A stretch of 64,000 nucleotides of DNA from Rhodobiaceae bacterium (GTDB lineage: Bacteria > Pseudomonadota > Alphaproteobacteria > Rhizobiales > JAKPQE01): positions 22,078 through 86,077 of the forward strand of contig JANQEG010000079.1 of NCBI GenBank assembly GCA_028278505.1, written 5' to 3'. This document shows positions 11,746 through 23,214 of the stretch, piece after piece (the stretch's first letter is position 1; the number at the start of each line of letters is the position of its first letter). Position numbers and translations under genes: made by a program. Below the pieces are notes generated by a model. The model had not been told where the DNA came from and searched no databases. It worked only from the letters and a program-made list of their open reading frames with translations.

Positions 11746-12257
11746 GTAATAGAGATCCGGTTCAGATCATGCTTGAAGTGATTAGGGAAAATTCGCCATC
11801 GTCGAAATGGATCGGGGCACCGTTGGAACCGTTTAGAAATGTTGCCAATACAAATCGAGGAGATATTGGCGAAGAATTTGTCGCTCGATATGTTCGCGTA
11901 AATGGGATAGATGTAATCAAAGCTCCGTCCAGAAATTGCGAATGGGATATTGAAATTTTTGGGAATAAACTCGAAGTAAAGACTGCCTCGGAAGACAAAG
12001 GCGGAGCATTTCAATTCAATCACATACGCCTGGATAGAAAATATAGTTTTCTTCTATGTCTCGGCGTGCAGCCGGCATCGTTGATATTTGGCCTTTGGTC
12101 AAAAGGGCAAGTCGCGGAGGGTGAGGCTGGAACATTGGTACGAATGGCTGAGGGACAAAGTATCACTTTTAAATTGACCAAACGGCTGGAAGACTTGGAG
12201 CCGATACAGAACCTGAATAGGACTCTCAAAGAGAAGCTTGGGCAGGTGCCAAAGTGA
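11742..12257 (+). CDS. Putative restriction endonuclease-like protein (PD-(D/E)XK)
   Basis: NRGDIGEEFVARYV...CEWDIEIFGNKLEVKTASEDKGGAFQFNHIRLDRKYSFLLCLGVQP: D..ExK nuclease-like core; ATGA overlap with the methyltransferase stop. Confidence 0.65.
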   Translation: MSNRDPVQIMLEVIRENSPSSKWIGAPLEPFRNVANTNRGDIGEEFVARYVRVNGIDVIKAPSRNCEWDIEIFGNKLEVKTASEDKGGAFQFNHIRLDRKYSFLLCLGVQPASLIFGLWSKGQVAEGEAGTLVRMAEGQSITFKLTKRLEDLEPIQNLNRTLKEKLGQVPK

Positions 12258-12273
12258 TGTCAAGGATATCTCG

Positions 12274-12525
12274 ATGAGCGACGAACCGGAAAATGTGATC
12301 CTGAAACTGCTGCGGGAAATCCGGGCGAACCAGCAAGAACAGGGCGTTACCCTTCGTGAGCATGTCGAGTGGTTAAAGAGTATCGATAAGCGCATGGATG
12401 AGGTGCACGAAACCTTGTATGCCGCCTCCGGTATCGCGATGCACGCCAATGTCCGCCACGACACGGTGAGCGAGGAAATTGCGGAATTGCGGCGGCGCAT
12501 CGAGCGGCTGGAAGAGAAGGTCTGA
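12274..12525 (+). CDS. Small predicted coiled-coil protein
   Basis: ATG at 12274; MSDEPENVILKLLREIRANQQEQGVTLREHVEWLKSIDKRMDEV...EEIAELRRRIERLEEKV, heptad-like. Confidence 0.55.
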   Translation: MSDEPENVILKLLREIRANQQEQGVTLREHVEWLKSIDKRMDEVHETLYAASGIAMHANVRHDTVSEEIAELRRRIERLEEKV

Positions 12526-12531
12526 GACCAG

Positions 12532-14616
12532 ATGATCAAGGTCAACGTCGACGGCAAGGAAGTCGAGGTCCCGCCGGACTACACGCTCCTGCAGGCGTGT
12601 GAGGAGGCCGGCGGCGAGATCCCGCGCTTCTGCTTCCATGAGCGGCTGTCGATCGCCGGCAATTGCCGCATGTGCCTGGTCGAGGTGAAGGGCATCCCGA
12701 AGCCGATGACCTCGTGCGCAATGGCGGTCAGAGACCTTCGCCCCGGACCGGAGGGCGAGCCGCCCGAAGTGTCGACGAAATCGCCGATGGTCAAGCACGC
12801 CCGCGAAGGGGCGATGGAATTCCTCTTGATCAACCATCCGCTCGACTGTCCGATCTGCGACCAGGGCGGCGAGTGCGACCTGCAGGACCAGGCCATGGCC
12901 TACGGCATTGACGGCTCGCGCTATGCGGAGAACAAGCGCGCCGTCGAAGACAAGAATATGGGGCCGCTGGTCAAGACGGTGATGACCCGGTGCATCCACT
13001 GCACCCGCTGCATGCGGTTCATCACCGAAGTCGCCGGCATTCCCGAGATCGGCATGACCGGCCGCGGCGAGGACGCCGAGATCACCACCTATCTGGAGGC
13101 GGCGCTGACCTCGGAACTGCAGGGCAACATCATCGATCTGTGCCCGGTCGGCGCTCTGACCTCGAAGCCCTACGCCTTCTCCGCACGGCCCTGGGAACTG
13201 GCCAAGACCGAGACCGTCGATGTCATGGATGCGGTCGGCTCCTCGATCCGCGTCGATGCCCGCGGCCGCGAAGTCATGCGGATCATGCCGCGGCTGAACG
13301 AGTTCGTGAACGAGGAGTGGATCTCCGACAAGAGCCGGTTCATCTGGGACGGGCTTCGGACCCAGCGCCTCGACCGGCCCTATGTCAGGATCGACGGCAA
13401 ACTGACCGCCGCCTCCTGGCCGCAGGCGTTCGCAGCGGTCGCCGAAAAGGTCAAGGCGGCAGGCGGCGACAGCGTCGGCGCGATCGCCGGCGATCTGGCC
13501 AGCGTCGAGGAGATGTTCGCCTTAAAAGGGCTTGTCGAGAAGCTCGGCTCGGCCAGTCTCGACTGCCGCCAGGACGGCGCGAAACTCGATCCGGCCGACG
13601 GCCGCGCGAGCACTATCTTCAACCCGACGATTGCCGGCATCGAGGATGCCGACGCGGTGCTGCTCGTCGGCGCCAATCCCCGGCTCGACGCCTCGGTCAT
13701 CAACACGCGGCTGCGCAAGCGCTGGCGCATGCTCGACTTTCGCCTCGGCCTCGTCGGCGCCCCGGCCGAACTCACCTATACCCACGACTATCTCGGCGCC
13801 GGCCCGGAGACGCTGAAGGACATCGCCGAGGGGCGTAACGCTTTCGCCGACGTGCTCAAGAAAGCCGAAAGGCCGATCGTCATGGTCGGGCAGGGGGCGC
13901 TCTGCCGGCCCGACGGCGCGGCAATCGCCTCGCTTGCCGCCAAGATCGCCGTTGATTGCGGCGCCGTCGCCGACGACTGGAACGGCTATGCCGTGCTGCA
14001 CACGGCAGCAAGCCGGGTCGGCGGGCTCGACATCGGCTTCGTGCCGAGCGAGGGCGGCAAGGACGCCGCGGCGATGGCGGCGGGCGGCGTCGACGTGCTC
14101 ATCCTGCTCGGTGCCGACGAATTCGACGTCGCCGCGATCCCGGCCTCGACCTTCGTCGTCTATGTCGGCAGCCATGGCGACCGCGGCGCCCACCGCGCCG
14201 ACGTCATCCTGCCCGGCGCCGCCTATACCGAAAAAAGCGGGCTTTACGTCAACACCGAAGGGCGGCCGCAGATCGGCCTGCGCGCGACCTTCCCGCCGGG
14301 CGAGGCGCGCGAGGATTGGGCGATCCTGCGCGCGTTGTCGGATGCACTCGGCGCGACGTTGCCCTTCGACACGCTCGGCGAATTGCGCCGTGCGCTGATC
14401 GATGCGCACCCACATCTGGGCGAGATCGATCGCCCGGCGGCGGGCAACCCGCAAGATGTGCACCGGCTGGCGCAAAAGGACGGCGATATCGATACAGCGC
14501 CGTTCGCGGCCGCGGTCGAGGATTTCTACATGACCAATCCGATCGCGCGCGCCTCGGCGATTATGGCCGAATGCGCGAGCGATGCGGCGGCGCGGTCGCG
14601 CGAAGCGGCGGAGTGA
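12532..14616 (+). CDS. nuoG: NADH-quinone oxidoreductase subunit G
   Basis: 2Fe-2[64 protein letters not shown]. Confidence 0.97.
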   Translation: MIKVNVDGKEVEVPPDYTLLQACEEAGGEIPRFCFHERLSIAGNCRMCLVEVKGIPKPMTSCAMAVRDLRPGPEGEPPEVSTKSPMVKHAREGAMEFLLINHPLDCPICDQGGECDLQDQAMAYGIDGSRYAENKRAVEDKNMGPLVKTVMTRCIHCTRCMRFITEVAGIPEIGMTGRGEDAEITTYLEAALTSELQGNIIDLCPVGALTSKPYAFSARPWELAKTETVDVMDAVGSSIRVDARGREVMRIMPRLNEFVNEEWISDKSRFIWDGLRTQRLDRPYVRIDGKLTAASWPQAFAAVAEKVKAAGGDSVGAIAGDLASVEEMFALKGLVEKLGSASLDCRQDGAKLDPADGRASTIFNPTIAGIEDADAVLLVGANPRLDASVINTRLRKRWRMLDFRLGLVGAPAELTYTHDYLGAGPETLKDIAEGRNAFADVLKKAERPIVMVGQGALCRPDGAAIASLAAKIAVDCGAVADDWNGYAVLHTAASRVGGLDIGFVPSEGGKDAAAMAAGGVDVLILLGADEFDVAAIPASTFVVYVGSHGDRGAHRADVILPGAAYTEKSGLYVNTEGRPQIGLRATFPPGEAREDWAILRALSDALGATLPFDTLGELRRALIDAHPHLGEIDRPAAGNPQDVHRLAQKDGDIDTAPFAAAVEDFYMTNPIARASAIMAECASDAAARSREAAE

Positions 14617-14628
14617 CGGGGCGGGGCG

Positions 14629-15699
14629 ATGAACTGGATGGATGTGCTCTACTATCTCGTCGGCGTAGGTGTTTCGCCGTTCTATCTGGGCGTCGTCTGG
14701 AAGACGGTGATCCTGCTTGCCGCGCTGCTGTTGTTCATCGCCTACGTGCTCTATGCCGACCGCAAGATCTGGGCGGCGGTGCAGATCCGCCGCGGCCCCA
14801 ACATCGTCGGCCCCTGGGGGCTGTTCCAATCCTTCGCCGACATGCTGAAATTCGTCTTCAAGGAACCGACGATCCCGGACGGCGCCAATAAGGGCGTGTT
14901 CCTGCTGGCGCCGCTCGTCTCCACGACGCTGGCGCTCGCCGCCTGGGCCGTCGTGCCGGTCGACGAGGGCTGGGCGATCGCCGACCTCAATGTCGGCATC
15001 CTCTATCTCTTTGCGATCTCCTCGCTCAGCGTCTACGGCATCATCATGGGCGGCTGGGCGTCGAACTCGAAATATCCCTTCCTCGGCGCCCTGCGCTCGG
15101 CCGCGCAGATGGTCTCGTATGAAGTCTCGATCGGCTTCGTCATCATCACCGTGCTGTTGTGCGTCGGCTCGCTCAACCTGACCGAGATCGTCAAGGCACA
15201 GGAAGAGGGGCTGGCAACCGGCGCCGGCTTCGGCTGGGCCGCCTTCCTCGACTGGTTCTGGCTGCCGCTGTTTCCGATGTTCGTCGTCTTCTTCATCTCG
15301 GCGCTGGCCGAGACCAACCGGCCGCCCTTCGACCTTCCGGAAGCCGAATCCGAACTCGTCGCCGGCTTCATGGTCGAATACGGCTCGACCCCGTACATGA
15401 TGTTCATGCTCGGCGAGTACGTCGCGATCATGCTGATGTGCTCGCTGACGACGATCCTGTTTCTCGGCGGCTGGCTGCCGCCTTTCGACGTCCCGCCCTT
15501 TACCTGGGTGCCGGGCGTCGTCTGGTTCGTGCTCAAGGTCAGCCTCGTCTTCTTCATGTTCGCCATGGTCAAGGCCATGGTTCCGCGCTACCGCTACGAC
15601 CAGCTTATGCGGCTCGGCTGGAAGGTTTTTCTGCCGTTGTCGCTCGCCATGGTGGCCGTGGTGGCCGGTGTGCTCCAGATAATGGGTTGGGCCCCGTGA
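14629..15699 (+). CDS. nuoH: NADH-quinone oxidoreductase subunit H
   Basis: [65 protein letters not shown]. Confidence 0.97.
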   Translation: MNWMDVLYYLVGVGVSPFYLGVVWKTVILLAALLLFIAYVLYADRKIWAAVQIRRGPNIVGPWGLFQSFADMLKFVFKEPTIPDGANKGVFLLAPLVSTTLALAAWAVVPVDEGWAIADLNVGILYLFAISSLSVYGIIMGGWASNSKYPFLGALRSAAQMVSYEVSIGFVIITVLLCVGSLNLTEIVKAQEEGLATGAGFGWAAFLDWFWLPLFPMFVVFFISALAETNRPPFDLPEAESELVAGFMVEYGSTPYMMFMLGEYVAIMLMCSLTTILFLGGWLPPFDVPPFTWVPGVVWFVLKVSLVFFMFAMVKAMVPRYRYDQLMRLGWKVFLPLSLAMVAVVAGVLQIMGWAP

Positions 15700-15706
15700 G
15701 GTTGGC

Positions 15707-15964
15707 ATGGACCAGTTGTCGCTTGCCGGCATCGTCGGCGCCCTTGTCGGGCTCGTCATCGGGCTGATCGACTACCGAATTGTCGCCGGCATCGTCCGGG
15801 CGAAACTGAGAGAAAGGAGAACGTTCGCGACCGCCGAAGAAGACCGCGCCGCCGAAAGACGGCTCGACCGTTTGTTCCAGGTCGTCTTTGCCGTCACCAT
15901 CGCCGTCTTTGCGGCGCTGGGATACTGGTTCGGCGCCGTCATCGCCGGCTCAGGCTCCATGTAA
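15707..15964 (+). CDS. Small two-TM membrane protein of unknown function
   Basis: 85 aa with hydrophobic N- and C-terminal segments; between nuoH and nuoI. Confidence 0.6.
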   Translation: MDQLSLAGIVGALVGLVIGLIDYRIVAGIVRAKLRERRTFATAEEDRAAERRLDRLFQVVFAVTIAVFAALGYWFGAVIAGSGSM

Positions 15965-15995
15965 GCGGGATGCGAACGTAGCTATTGGACGCGCC

Positions 15996-16484
15996 ATGAA
16001 ACTCGACCAGGCAGCCAAATCGATCTTTCTCATGGAATTCGTATCGGCCTTCTTTCTGGCCATGCGCTATTTCTTCAAGCCGAAGCCGACCATCAACTAT
16101 CCCTTCGAGAAGGGCCATGTCAGCCCGCGCTTCCGCGGCGAGCACGCGCTCAGGCGCTATCCGAACGGCGAGGAACGCTGCATCGCCTGCAAGCTGTGCG
16201 AGGCGATCTGCCCGGCCCAGGCGATCACGATCGAGGCCGGTCCGCGCCGCAATGACGGGACACGGCGGACGACGCGCTACGACATCGACATGGTGAAATG
16301 CATCTATTGCGGCTTCTGCCAGGAGGCGTGCCCGGTCGACGCCATCGTCGAGGGGCCGAATTTCGAGTTCGCCACCGAGACCCGGGAGGAACTCTACTAC
16401 ACCAAGGACAAGCTCCTGGAGAACGGCGATCGCTGGGAAAGGGAGATTGCCCGCAACATCGAGATCGACGCGCCTTACCGTTAG
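15996..16484 (+). CDS. nuoI: NADH-quinone oxidoreductase subunit I
   Basis: [54 protein letters not shown]. Confidence 0.97.
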   Translation: MKLDQAAKSIFLMEFVSAFFLAMRYFFKPKPTINYPFEKGHVSPRFRGEHALRRYPNGEERCIACKLCEAICPAQAITIEAGPRRNDGTRRTTRYDIDMVKCIYCGFCQEACPVDAIVEGPNFEFATETREELYYTKDKLLENGDRWEREIARNIEIDAPYR

Positions 16485-16560
16485 GGGTAAACGGGGGCAG
16501 GCGTTTTCGGACACCGGACGGTGACGGGGAAGGGGCGAACATGACGGGGGTATCGGCGCC

Positions 16561-17175
16561 ATGATTCTTCAGGCAGCCTTTTTCTATCTTTTCGCCGCCG
16601 TGATGATCGCCGCGGCGTTCATGGTGATCGCGGCGAAGAACCCGGTCCATTCGGTGCTCTACCTGATCCTCACCTTCTTCAATGCGGCGGGGCTGTTCGT
16701 GCTGCTCGGCGCCGAATTCCTGGCGATGATCCTGATCGTCGTCTATGTCGGCGCGGTCGCGGTGCTGTTTCTGTTCGTCGTCATGATGCTCGACATCGAC
16801 TTCGTCGAACTGCGCCAGGGCTTTCTGCACTATCTGCCGATCGGGGCGCTGATCGGCATCATCCTGCTCGCCGAGCTGGCGATGGTGGTCGGCGTCTGGA
16901 TCGTCTCGCCGGAGGTCGCCGCCGAGCCGGTGGCGCCGATCCCGCCGCTCGACATCGCCTCCAATACCGAGGCGCTCGGCCGGCTTCTCTACACCCGCTA
17001 CGTCTATTTCTTCCAGGCCGCCGGCATGGTGCTCCTGGTCGCCATGGTTGGCGCCATCGTGTTGACCCTGCGCCACAAGGAAAACGTCAAGCGGCAGGTG
17101 ATCGCCGAGCAGAACGCGCGCGGGCCGGCGACCGCGATCGAAGTCGTCAAGGTGGATTCGGGCAAGGGCATCTGA
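16561..17175 (+). CDS. nuoJ: NADH-quinone oxidoreductase subunit J
   Basis: AAKNPVHSVLYLILTFFNAAGLFVLLGAEFLAMILIVVYVGAVAVLFLFVVMMLDI. Confidence 0.96.
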   Translation: MILQAAFFYLFAAVMIAAAFMVIAAKNPVHSVLYLILTFFNAAGLFVLLGAEFLAMILIVVYVGAVAVLFLFVVMMLDIDFVELRQGFLHYLPIGALIGIILLAELAMVVGVWIVSPEVAAEPVAPIPPLDIASNTEALGRLLYTRYVYFFQAAGMVLLVAMVGAIVLTLRHKENVKRQVIAEQNARGPATAIEVVKVDSGKGI

Positions 17176-17208
17176 ACCCGCCGGCACAAGGCGAGGGATG
17201 GGGGATCA

Positions 17209-17517
17209 ATGGCAATCGGACTTGGACATTATCTGACGGTGGCGGCGATCCTGTTCACGCTCGGGGTCTTCGGCATCTTCCTCAACCGCAAGAACGTCAT
17301 CGTCATCCTGATGTCGATCGAACTGATCCTGTTGTCCGTCAACATCAATCTCGTCGCCTTTTCCGCCTTCCTCGGCGATCTGGTCGGTCAGGTGTTCGCG
17401 CTCCTGGTGCTGACGGTGGCCGCCGCCGAGGCGGCGATCGGCCTGGCCATCCTCGTCGTCTTCTTCCGCAATCGCGGCACGATCGCGGTCGAAGACATCA
17501 ACATGATGAAGGGCTGA
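17209..17517 (+). CDS. nuoK: NADH-quinone oxidoreductase subunit K
   Basis: [31 protein letters not shown]...[17 protein letters not shown]. Confidence 0.96.
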   Translation: MAIGLGHYLTVAAILFTLGVFGIFLNRKNVIVILMSIELILLSVNINLVAFSAFLGDLVGQVFALLVLTVAAAEAAIGLAILVVFFRNRGTIAVEDINMMKG

Positions 17518-17524
17518 TCCGACC

Positions 17525-19462
17525 ATGTATTCGGCGATCGTCTTCCTTCCGCTGATCGGCTTCCTGATCGCCGGCATTTTCGGCCGCGCGATCGGCGCAA
17601 AGGCCAGCGAATACATCACCTCGGGCCTGCTCGTCGTCTCGGCGGTGCTGTCCTGGATCGCCTTCTTCTCGGTCGGCTACACCGATGTCGAGCCGTTCCG
17701 GGTCGAGGTCATGCGCTGGATGTCGTCGGGCGCGCTTCAGGTCGACTGGGCGTTCCGCATCGACACGCTGACCGTGGTCATGCTGGTGGTGGTGACCACG
17801 ATCTCGGCGCTCGTGCATATCTATTCGATCGGCTACATGCACCACGATCCGCACCGGCCGCGCTTCTTCGCCTATCTGTCGCTGTTCACCTTTGCCATGC
17901 TGATGCTGGTGACGGCGGACAATCTGGTGCAGATGTTCTTCGGCTGGGAGGGCGTCGGCCTCGCGAGCTACCTTCTGATCGGCTTCTGGTATCTGCGGCC
18001 CTCGGCCAATGCCGCGGCGATCAAGGCGTTCATCGTCAACCGGATCGGCGATTTCGGCTTCGCGCTCGGCATTTTCGGCGTCTTCGTGATGTTCAATTCG
18101 GTCGACTTCGAGACCATATTCGCCAACGCGCCGTCCATGGTCGACACCAAGATCCAGTTCCTGTCCTGGGAATTCGACGCGCTGACCACGATCTCGCTCT
18201 TGCTCTTCCTCGGCGCCATGGGCAAGTCGGCGCAGTTCCTCTTGCACACCTGGCTGCCCGACGCGATGGAGGGCCCGACGCCGGTCTCCGCTTTGATCCA
18301 CGCCGCGACCATGGTGACGGCCGGGGTCTTCATGGTGGCGCGGCTGTCGCCGGTCTTTGAACTGTCGCCGACGGCGCTCGACGTCGTCACCTTCGTCGGC
18401 GCGACGACGGCGTTCTTCGCCGCCACCGTCGGCCTCGTGCAGAACGACATCAAGCGGGTGATCGCCTATTCGACCTGCTCGCAGCTCGGCTACATGTTCG
18501 TCGCCATCGGCGTCGGCGCCTATGCCGCGGGCATCTTCCACCTCTTTACCCACGCCTTCTTCAAGGCGCTCCTGTTCCTCGGCTCCGGCTCGGTCATCCA
18601 CGCCATGTCCGACGAGCAGGACATGCGCAAGATGGGCGGGCTTAGGACCCACATCCCGACCACCTATTGGATGATGGTGATCGGCACGCTGGCGCTGACC
18701 GGCTTCCCGCTGACGGCCGGTTATTTCTCCAAGGACGCGATCATCGAATCCGCCTTCGCCGGCCACAATTATTTCGCCTTCTACGCCTTCGTCCTGACGG
18801 TGACGGCGGCGCTGCTGACGTCGTTCTATTCCTGGCGGCTGATCTTCATGACCTTCCACGGCAAGCCGCGGGCCCATGCCGACGTGATGAGCCATGTGCA
18901 TGAATCGCCGATGGTGATGCTGGCGCCGCTGGCGGTGCTGGCGCTCGGCGCGCTCGTCAGCGGTTTCGTGTTCTCCGGTGTCTTCATCGGCCACGATTTC
19001 GAGCAGTTCTGGCGCACCGCGCTCTACCTCTCCGAGGACAACCACATCCTGCACGAGATCCACGAGGTGCCGCTCCTGGTCAAGCTCGCGCCGTTCGTCA
19101 TGATGCTGATCGGGTTTGCGGTCGCCTGGGCCTTCTACATCGCCTCGCCGGAGACGCCGAAGCGGCTCGCGGCGCGCCACGACCTCGCCTACAAATTCCT
19201 CCTCAACAAGTGGTATTTCGACGAGATCTACGACTTCCTGCTGGTCAATCCGGCCAAGTGGCTCGGCCGCTTCCTGTGGAAGAAGGGTGACGGCTGGCTG
19301 ATCGACGGCTTCGGCCCCGACGGCGTCGCCGCCCGGGTGCAGGACATGACCGCGCGGATCGTCAAGCTGCAGACCGGCTACATCTACCACTACGCCTTCG
19401 CCATGCTGATCGGCGTGGCGGCGCTCGCCACCTGGTTCACCTTTGCCGGGGGAGGGCAGTGA
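17525..19462 (+). CDS. nuoL: NADH-quinone oxidoreductase subunit L
   Basis: [48 protein letters not shown]. Confidence 0.97.
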   Translation: MYSAIVFLPLIGFLIAGIFGRAIGAKASEYITSGLLVVSAVLSWIAFFSVGYTDVEPFRVEVMRWMSSGALQVDWAFRIDTLTVVMLVVVTTISALVHIYSIGYMHHDPHRPRFFAYLSLFTFAMLMLVTADNLVQMFFGWEGVGLASYLLIGFWYLRPSANAAAIKAFIVNRIGDFGFALGIFGVFVMFNSVDFETIFANAPSMVDTKIQFLSWEFDALTTISLLLFLGAMGKSAQFLLHTWLPDAMEGPTPVSALIHAATMVTAGVFMVARLSPVFELSPTALDVVTFVGATTAFFAATVGLVQNDIKRVIAYSTCSQLGYMFVAIGVGAYAAGIFHLFTHAFFKALLFLGSGSVIHAMSDEQDMRKMGGLRTHIPTTYWMMVIGTLALTGFPLTAGYFSKDAIIESAFAGHNYFAFYAFVLTVTAALLTSFYSWRLIFMTFHGKPRAHADVMSHVHESPMVMLAPLAVLALGALVSGFVFSGVFIGHDFEQFWRTALYLSEDNHILHEIHEVPLLVKLAPFVMMLIGFAVAWAFYIASPETPKRLAARHDLAYKFLLNKWYFDEIYDFLLVNPAKWLGRFLWKKGDGWLIDGFGPDGVAARVQDMTARIVKLQTGYIYHYAFAMLIGVAALATWFTFAGGGQ

Positions 19463-20973
19463 TGACCGATTGGCCGATCCTCTCCACCGTCACCTTCCTG
19501 CCGCTCGTCGGCGCCATCCTGATCCTGCTCATCCGCGGCGACGACGCGATCGCAAAGCGCAACATTCGCAATGTCGCGCTGTGGACGACGACGGTGACGT
19601 TCATCGTCTCCTTGTTCATCTGGGCCCGCTTCGATCCTTCCGACCCCGGCTTCCAGATGGTCGAGAAGGCGGCCTGGTTCGGGCCGTTCACCTACCATAT
19701 GGGCGTCGACGGCATCTCCATGCTGTTCGTCATCCTGACCACCTTCCTGATGCCGCCCTGCATCCTGGCGAGCTGGGAATCGATCGACAGTCGCGTCAAG
19801 GAATACATGATCGCCTTCCTGGTGCTGGAGACGCTGATGATCGGCGTCTTCACCGCGCTCGATCTGGTGCTGTTCTACGTGTTCTTCGAAGGCGGCCTCA
19901 TTCCGATGTTCCTGATCATCGGCGTCTGGGGCGGCAAGCGGCGCGTCTATGCGAGCTACAAATTCTTCCTCTACACGCTGCTCGGCTCGGTGCTGATGCT
20001 GATCGCCATGATGGCGATGTACTGGCACGCCGGCACCACCGACATCCCGACGCTGCTGGCCCGGAGTGACTTCTCCGCCGACATGCAGTTCTGGCTGTGG
20101 CTCGCCTTCTTCGCCTCGTTTGCAGTGAAGCTGCCGATGTGGCCGGTGCACACCTGGCTGCCGGACGCCCATGTCGAGGCGCCGACGGCCGGCTCGGTCA
20201 TCCTCGCCGGCATCCTGTTGAAGATGGGCGGTTACGGCTTCCTGCGCTTCTCGCTGCCGATGTTCCCGCTGGCGAGCCACGATCTGGCGCCCTTCGTCTT
20301 TGCGCTGTCGGTGATCGCCATCATCTACACCTCGCTCGTCGCCTTGATGCAGGAGGACGTGAAGAAGCTGATCGCCTATTCCTCCGTCGCCCATATGGGC
20401 TTCGTGACCATGGGCATCTTCACCATGACCGCGCAAGGGGTGCAGGGCGGCATCTTCCAGATGCTCTCGCACGGCATCGTCTCGGGCGCGCTCTTTCTCT
20501 GCGTCGGCATCATCTACGACCGCATGCGCACTCGCGAGATCGCCGCCTATGGCGGCCTCGTCAACCGCATGCCGATCTACGCCTTCACCTTCATGATTTT
20601 TACCCTTGCCAATGTCGGGCTGCCCGGCACCAGCGGCTTCGTCGGTGAATTCCTGACCCTTGTCGCCGCCTTCAAGGTCAACACCTGGGTGGCGTTCCTG
20701 GCGACGACCGGCGTCGTGCTTTCCGCCGGCTATGCGCTGTGGCTCTACCGCCGCGTCGTCTTCGGGGCGATCACCAAGGAGAGCCTGAAGCCGATCCTCG
20801 ACATGAACCGGCGCGAGATCGCGATCATGATGCCGCTTGTCGCGCTGACCATCCTGTTCGGCATCTATCCCGCGCCGATCCTCGATGCCACGGCGACCTC
20901 GGTCGATCACCTGATCACCCGGTACAACGCGGCGCTGGAGGCAGCCGGCGCCGTCAAGCTGGCCGGATTCTGA
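19462..20973 (+). CDS. nuoM: NADH-quinone oxidoreductase subunit M
   Basis: [47 protein letters not shown]. Confidence 0.97.
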   Translation: MTDWPILSTVTFLPLVGAILILLIRGDDAIAKRNIRNVALWTTTVTFIVSLFIWARFDPSDPGFQMVEKAAWFGPFTYHMGVDGISMLFVILTTFLMPPCILASWESIDSRVKEYMIAFLVLETLMIGVFTALDLVLFYVFFEGGLIPMFLIIGVWGGKRRVYASYKFFLYTLLGSVLMLIAMMAMYWHAGTTDIPTLLARSDFSADMQFWLWLAFFASFAVKLPMWPVHTWLPDAHVEAPTAGSVILAGILLKMGGYGFLRFSLPMFPLASHDLAPFVFALSVIAIIYTSLVALMQEDVKKLIAYSSVAHMGFVTMGIFTMTAQGVQGGIFQMLSHGIVSGALFLCVGIIYDRMRTREIAAYGGLVNRMPIYAFTFMIFTLANVGLPGTSGFVGEFLTLVAAFKVNTWVAFLATTGVVLSAGYALWLYRRVVFGAITKESLKPILDMNRREIAIMMPLVALTILFGIYPAPILDATATSVDHLITRYNAALEAAGAVKLAGF

Positions 20974-20989
20974 AAAAGGCAGTCCCGCA

Positions 20990-22438
20990 ATGCAGGCCGA
21001 CCTGACCCTTCCCAACTTCCTGCCGGCGCTGCCGGAGATGGTGCTCGCCGTCGGCGCACTGTTTCTGTTGATGCTCGGCGTCTTTCGCGGCGAGCGCTCG
21101 ACGCCGGTCGTCACCGGCATTGCGATTGCGCTGATCATCGCCACCGCGATCCTCGCCGGCTGGCTCGTCGAAGGCGGGACGACGTTCGGCGGCGCCTTCG
21201 TGCTCGATCCCTTCGCCCGGTTCATGAAGGTGCTGACGCTGATCGGCTCCGGCGTCGCCATTGCCATGTCGGTCGGCTTTGCCCGGGCCGAGCGATTCGA
21301 ACGCTTCGAATACCCGATACTGATCATGCTGGCGACGCTCGGCATGCTGATGATGATCTCGGCGAACGACCTCATTGCGCTCTATCTCGGCGTCGAACTG
21401 CAGTCGCTGTCGCTCTACGTGGTCGCGGCGATCAACCGGGATTCGCCGCGCGCCACCGAGGCCGGCCTCAAATATTTCGTCCTCGGCGCCCTGTCGTCCG
21501 GCATGCTGCTCTACGGCGCCTCGCTGATCTACGGCTTCACCGGCCACACCGGCTTCGCCGATATCGCCGACGCCATCGGCCATGACGGCGCCTCGCTCGG
21601 CCTCGTCTTCGGCCTGGTCTTCTTCCTCGCCGGCCTCGCCTTCAAGATCTCGGCCGTGCCGTTCCACATGTGGACGCCCGATGTCTATGAGGGGGCGCCG
21701 ACGCCGGTCACCCCATTTTTCGCCGCCGCGCCCAAGGTCGCGGCGATGGCGATGTTCGTGCGCGCAGTAATCTCCGGTTTCGAGCCGGCCGGCGATCAAT
21801 GGCAGCAGATCCTCATCTTCGTCGCCATCGCCTCGATGACGCTGGGCGCGTTCGCCGCGATCGGCCAGAACAACATCAAGCGGCTGATGGCCTATTCCTC
21901 GATCGGCCATATGGGCTACGCGCTGGTCGGGCTTGCGGCGGACTCGGAATCCGGCGTGCAGGGCGTGGTGCTCTACATGACCATCTATCTGGCGATGACC
22001 CTCGGCGCGTTCGCCTGCATCCTGGCGATGCGCCGCCAGGAGGGCATGGTCGAGGAGATTTCCGAACTCTCCGGCCTGTCGCGGACCAATCCGGCGATGG
22101 CCTATGCGCTGGCGATCATCCTGTTGTCGCTCGCCGGCATTCCGCCGCTCGCCGGCTTCTTTGCCAAGTTCTACGTCTTCCTCGCCGCGGTCGAGGCCAA
22201 GCTCTACGTGCTGGCGGTCATCGGCATCGTCACCAGCGTCGTCGGCGCCTATTATTACCTGCGCATCGTCAAGATCATGTTCTTCGATGAGCCGATCGGC
22301 GCCTTCGAGCCGATGCCCGGCGAGATCAAGGTGGTGATGGGGCTGTCCGGCGCGTTCATGCTGTTTTTCGTGCTCTTTGCCGGCCCGCTCGCCGGCATCG
22401 CCGAAACGGCGGCGAAGACCTTCTTCCCGACCCAATGA
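20990..22438 (+). CDS. nuoN: NADH-quinone oxidoreductase subunit N
   Basis: [41 protein letters not shown]. Confidence 0.97.
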   Translation: MQADLTLPNFLPALPEMVLAVGALFLLMLGVFRGERSTPVVTGIAIALIIATAILAGWLVEGGTTFGGAFVLDPFARFMKVLTLIGSGVAIAMSVGFARAERFERFEYPILIMLATLGMLMMISANDLIALYLGVELQSLSLYVVAAINRDSPRATEAGLKYFVLGALSSGMLLYGASLIYGFTGHTGFADIADAIGHDGASLGLVFGLVFFLAGLAFKISAVPFHMWTPDVYEGAPTPVTPFFAAAPKVAAMAMFVRAVISGFEPAGDQWQQILIFVAIASMTLGAFAAIGQNNIKRLMAYSSIGHMGYALVGLAADSESGVQGVVLYMTIYLAMTLGAFACILAMRRQEGMVEEISELSGLSRTNPAMAYALAIILLSLAGIPPLAGFFAKFYVFLAAVEAKLYVLAVIGIVTSVVGAYYYLRIVKIMFFDEPIGAFEPMPGEIKVVMGLSGAFMLFFVLFAGPLAGIAETAAKTFFPTQ

Positions 22439-23214
22439 CGGCGATCGATCGAGGACGCTGGCGAAGGCTCGCCTATGGCGATATCGGCTCGACCAATGAC
22501 GAGGCGCTGCGGCTTGCCGGCGAAGGCGAGGCGGGGGATTTGTGGATCACCGCCAGGCGGCAGCTTGCCGGACGCGGACGCCGCGGCCGCGCCTGGGTCT
22601 CCGAGCCCGGCAATCTCTACGCCACGCTCTTGATGATCGCACCGGCGCCGGCGGCCAATCTCGGCCAGCTTCCGTTCGTCGCCGCGCTCGGCGTCCACCG
22701 CGCCGTTGCCGCGCTGTTGCCGGGCGCCGATGCCGGCCGGCTCACCGTCAAATGGCCGAACGATCTGCTCTACGACGGAGCGAAAATCGCCGGCATCCTG
22801 ATCGAGAGCGGCGAGACCGGTTTCGGAAAAAGCGCCGTGGCGATCGGCTGCGGCGTCAACTGCGCCCATTGTCCCGGCGACGACGCAGCCGGCGCGACCA
22901 GCCTTGCGCGCGCCGGCCATGACATCGGACCGGAGGATGTGTTTGCGGCGCTGACGGAGGCCTTTGGCAACGTGCTCGATCTGTGGCGGCAGGGCGAGGG
23001 TTTTGCGGCGGTGCGCCGGGCCTGGCTCGATGTCGCCAGCGGCATTGGCGGTCCGATCGTCGTGCGCCTCGCCGACCGGACGCTTAAGGGTGTTTTCGAG
23101 GGGCTCGACGAGGCCGGCCGGCTCAATTTGCGCCAGGCCGACGGCACAAGGCAGACAATCGCCGCCGGCGATGTGTTCCTGCTGCCAGGGTGCGCGGCGG
23201 AGGCGGGCTCGTGA
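22435..23214 (+). CDS. birA: Biotin--[acetyl-CoA-carboxylase] ligase
   Basis: [60 protein letters not shown]; directly after nuoN. Confidence 0.93.
   Translation: MTAIDRGRWRRLAYGDIGSTNDEALRLAGEGEAGDLWITARRQLAGRGRRGRAWVSEPGNLYATLLMIAPAPAANLGQLPFVAALGVHRAVAALLPGADAGRLTVKWPNDLLYDGAKIAGILIESGETGFGKSAVAIGCGVNCAHCPGDDAAGATSLARAGHDIGPEDVFAALTEAFGNVLDLWRQGEGFAAVRRAWLDVASGIGGPIVVRLADRTLKGVFEGLDEAGRLNLRQADGTRQTIAAGDVFLLPGCAAEAGS

Noticed and set aside
13522-15759. 745-aa minus-strand ORF antisense to nuoG/nuoH
   Set aside because: Low-complexity His/Asp/Arg-rich shadow of well-recognised genes on the plus strand
17498-22435. Very long minus-strand ORFs opposite nuoL/M/N
   Set aside because: Shadow ORFs; composition is E/D/H/R-rich with no domain signature, and the plus strand is unambiguous
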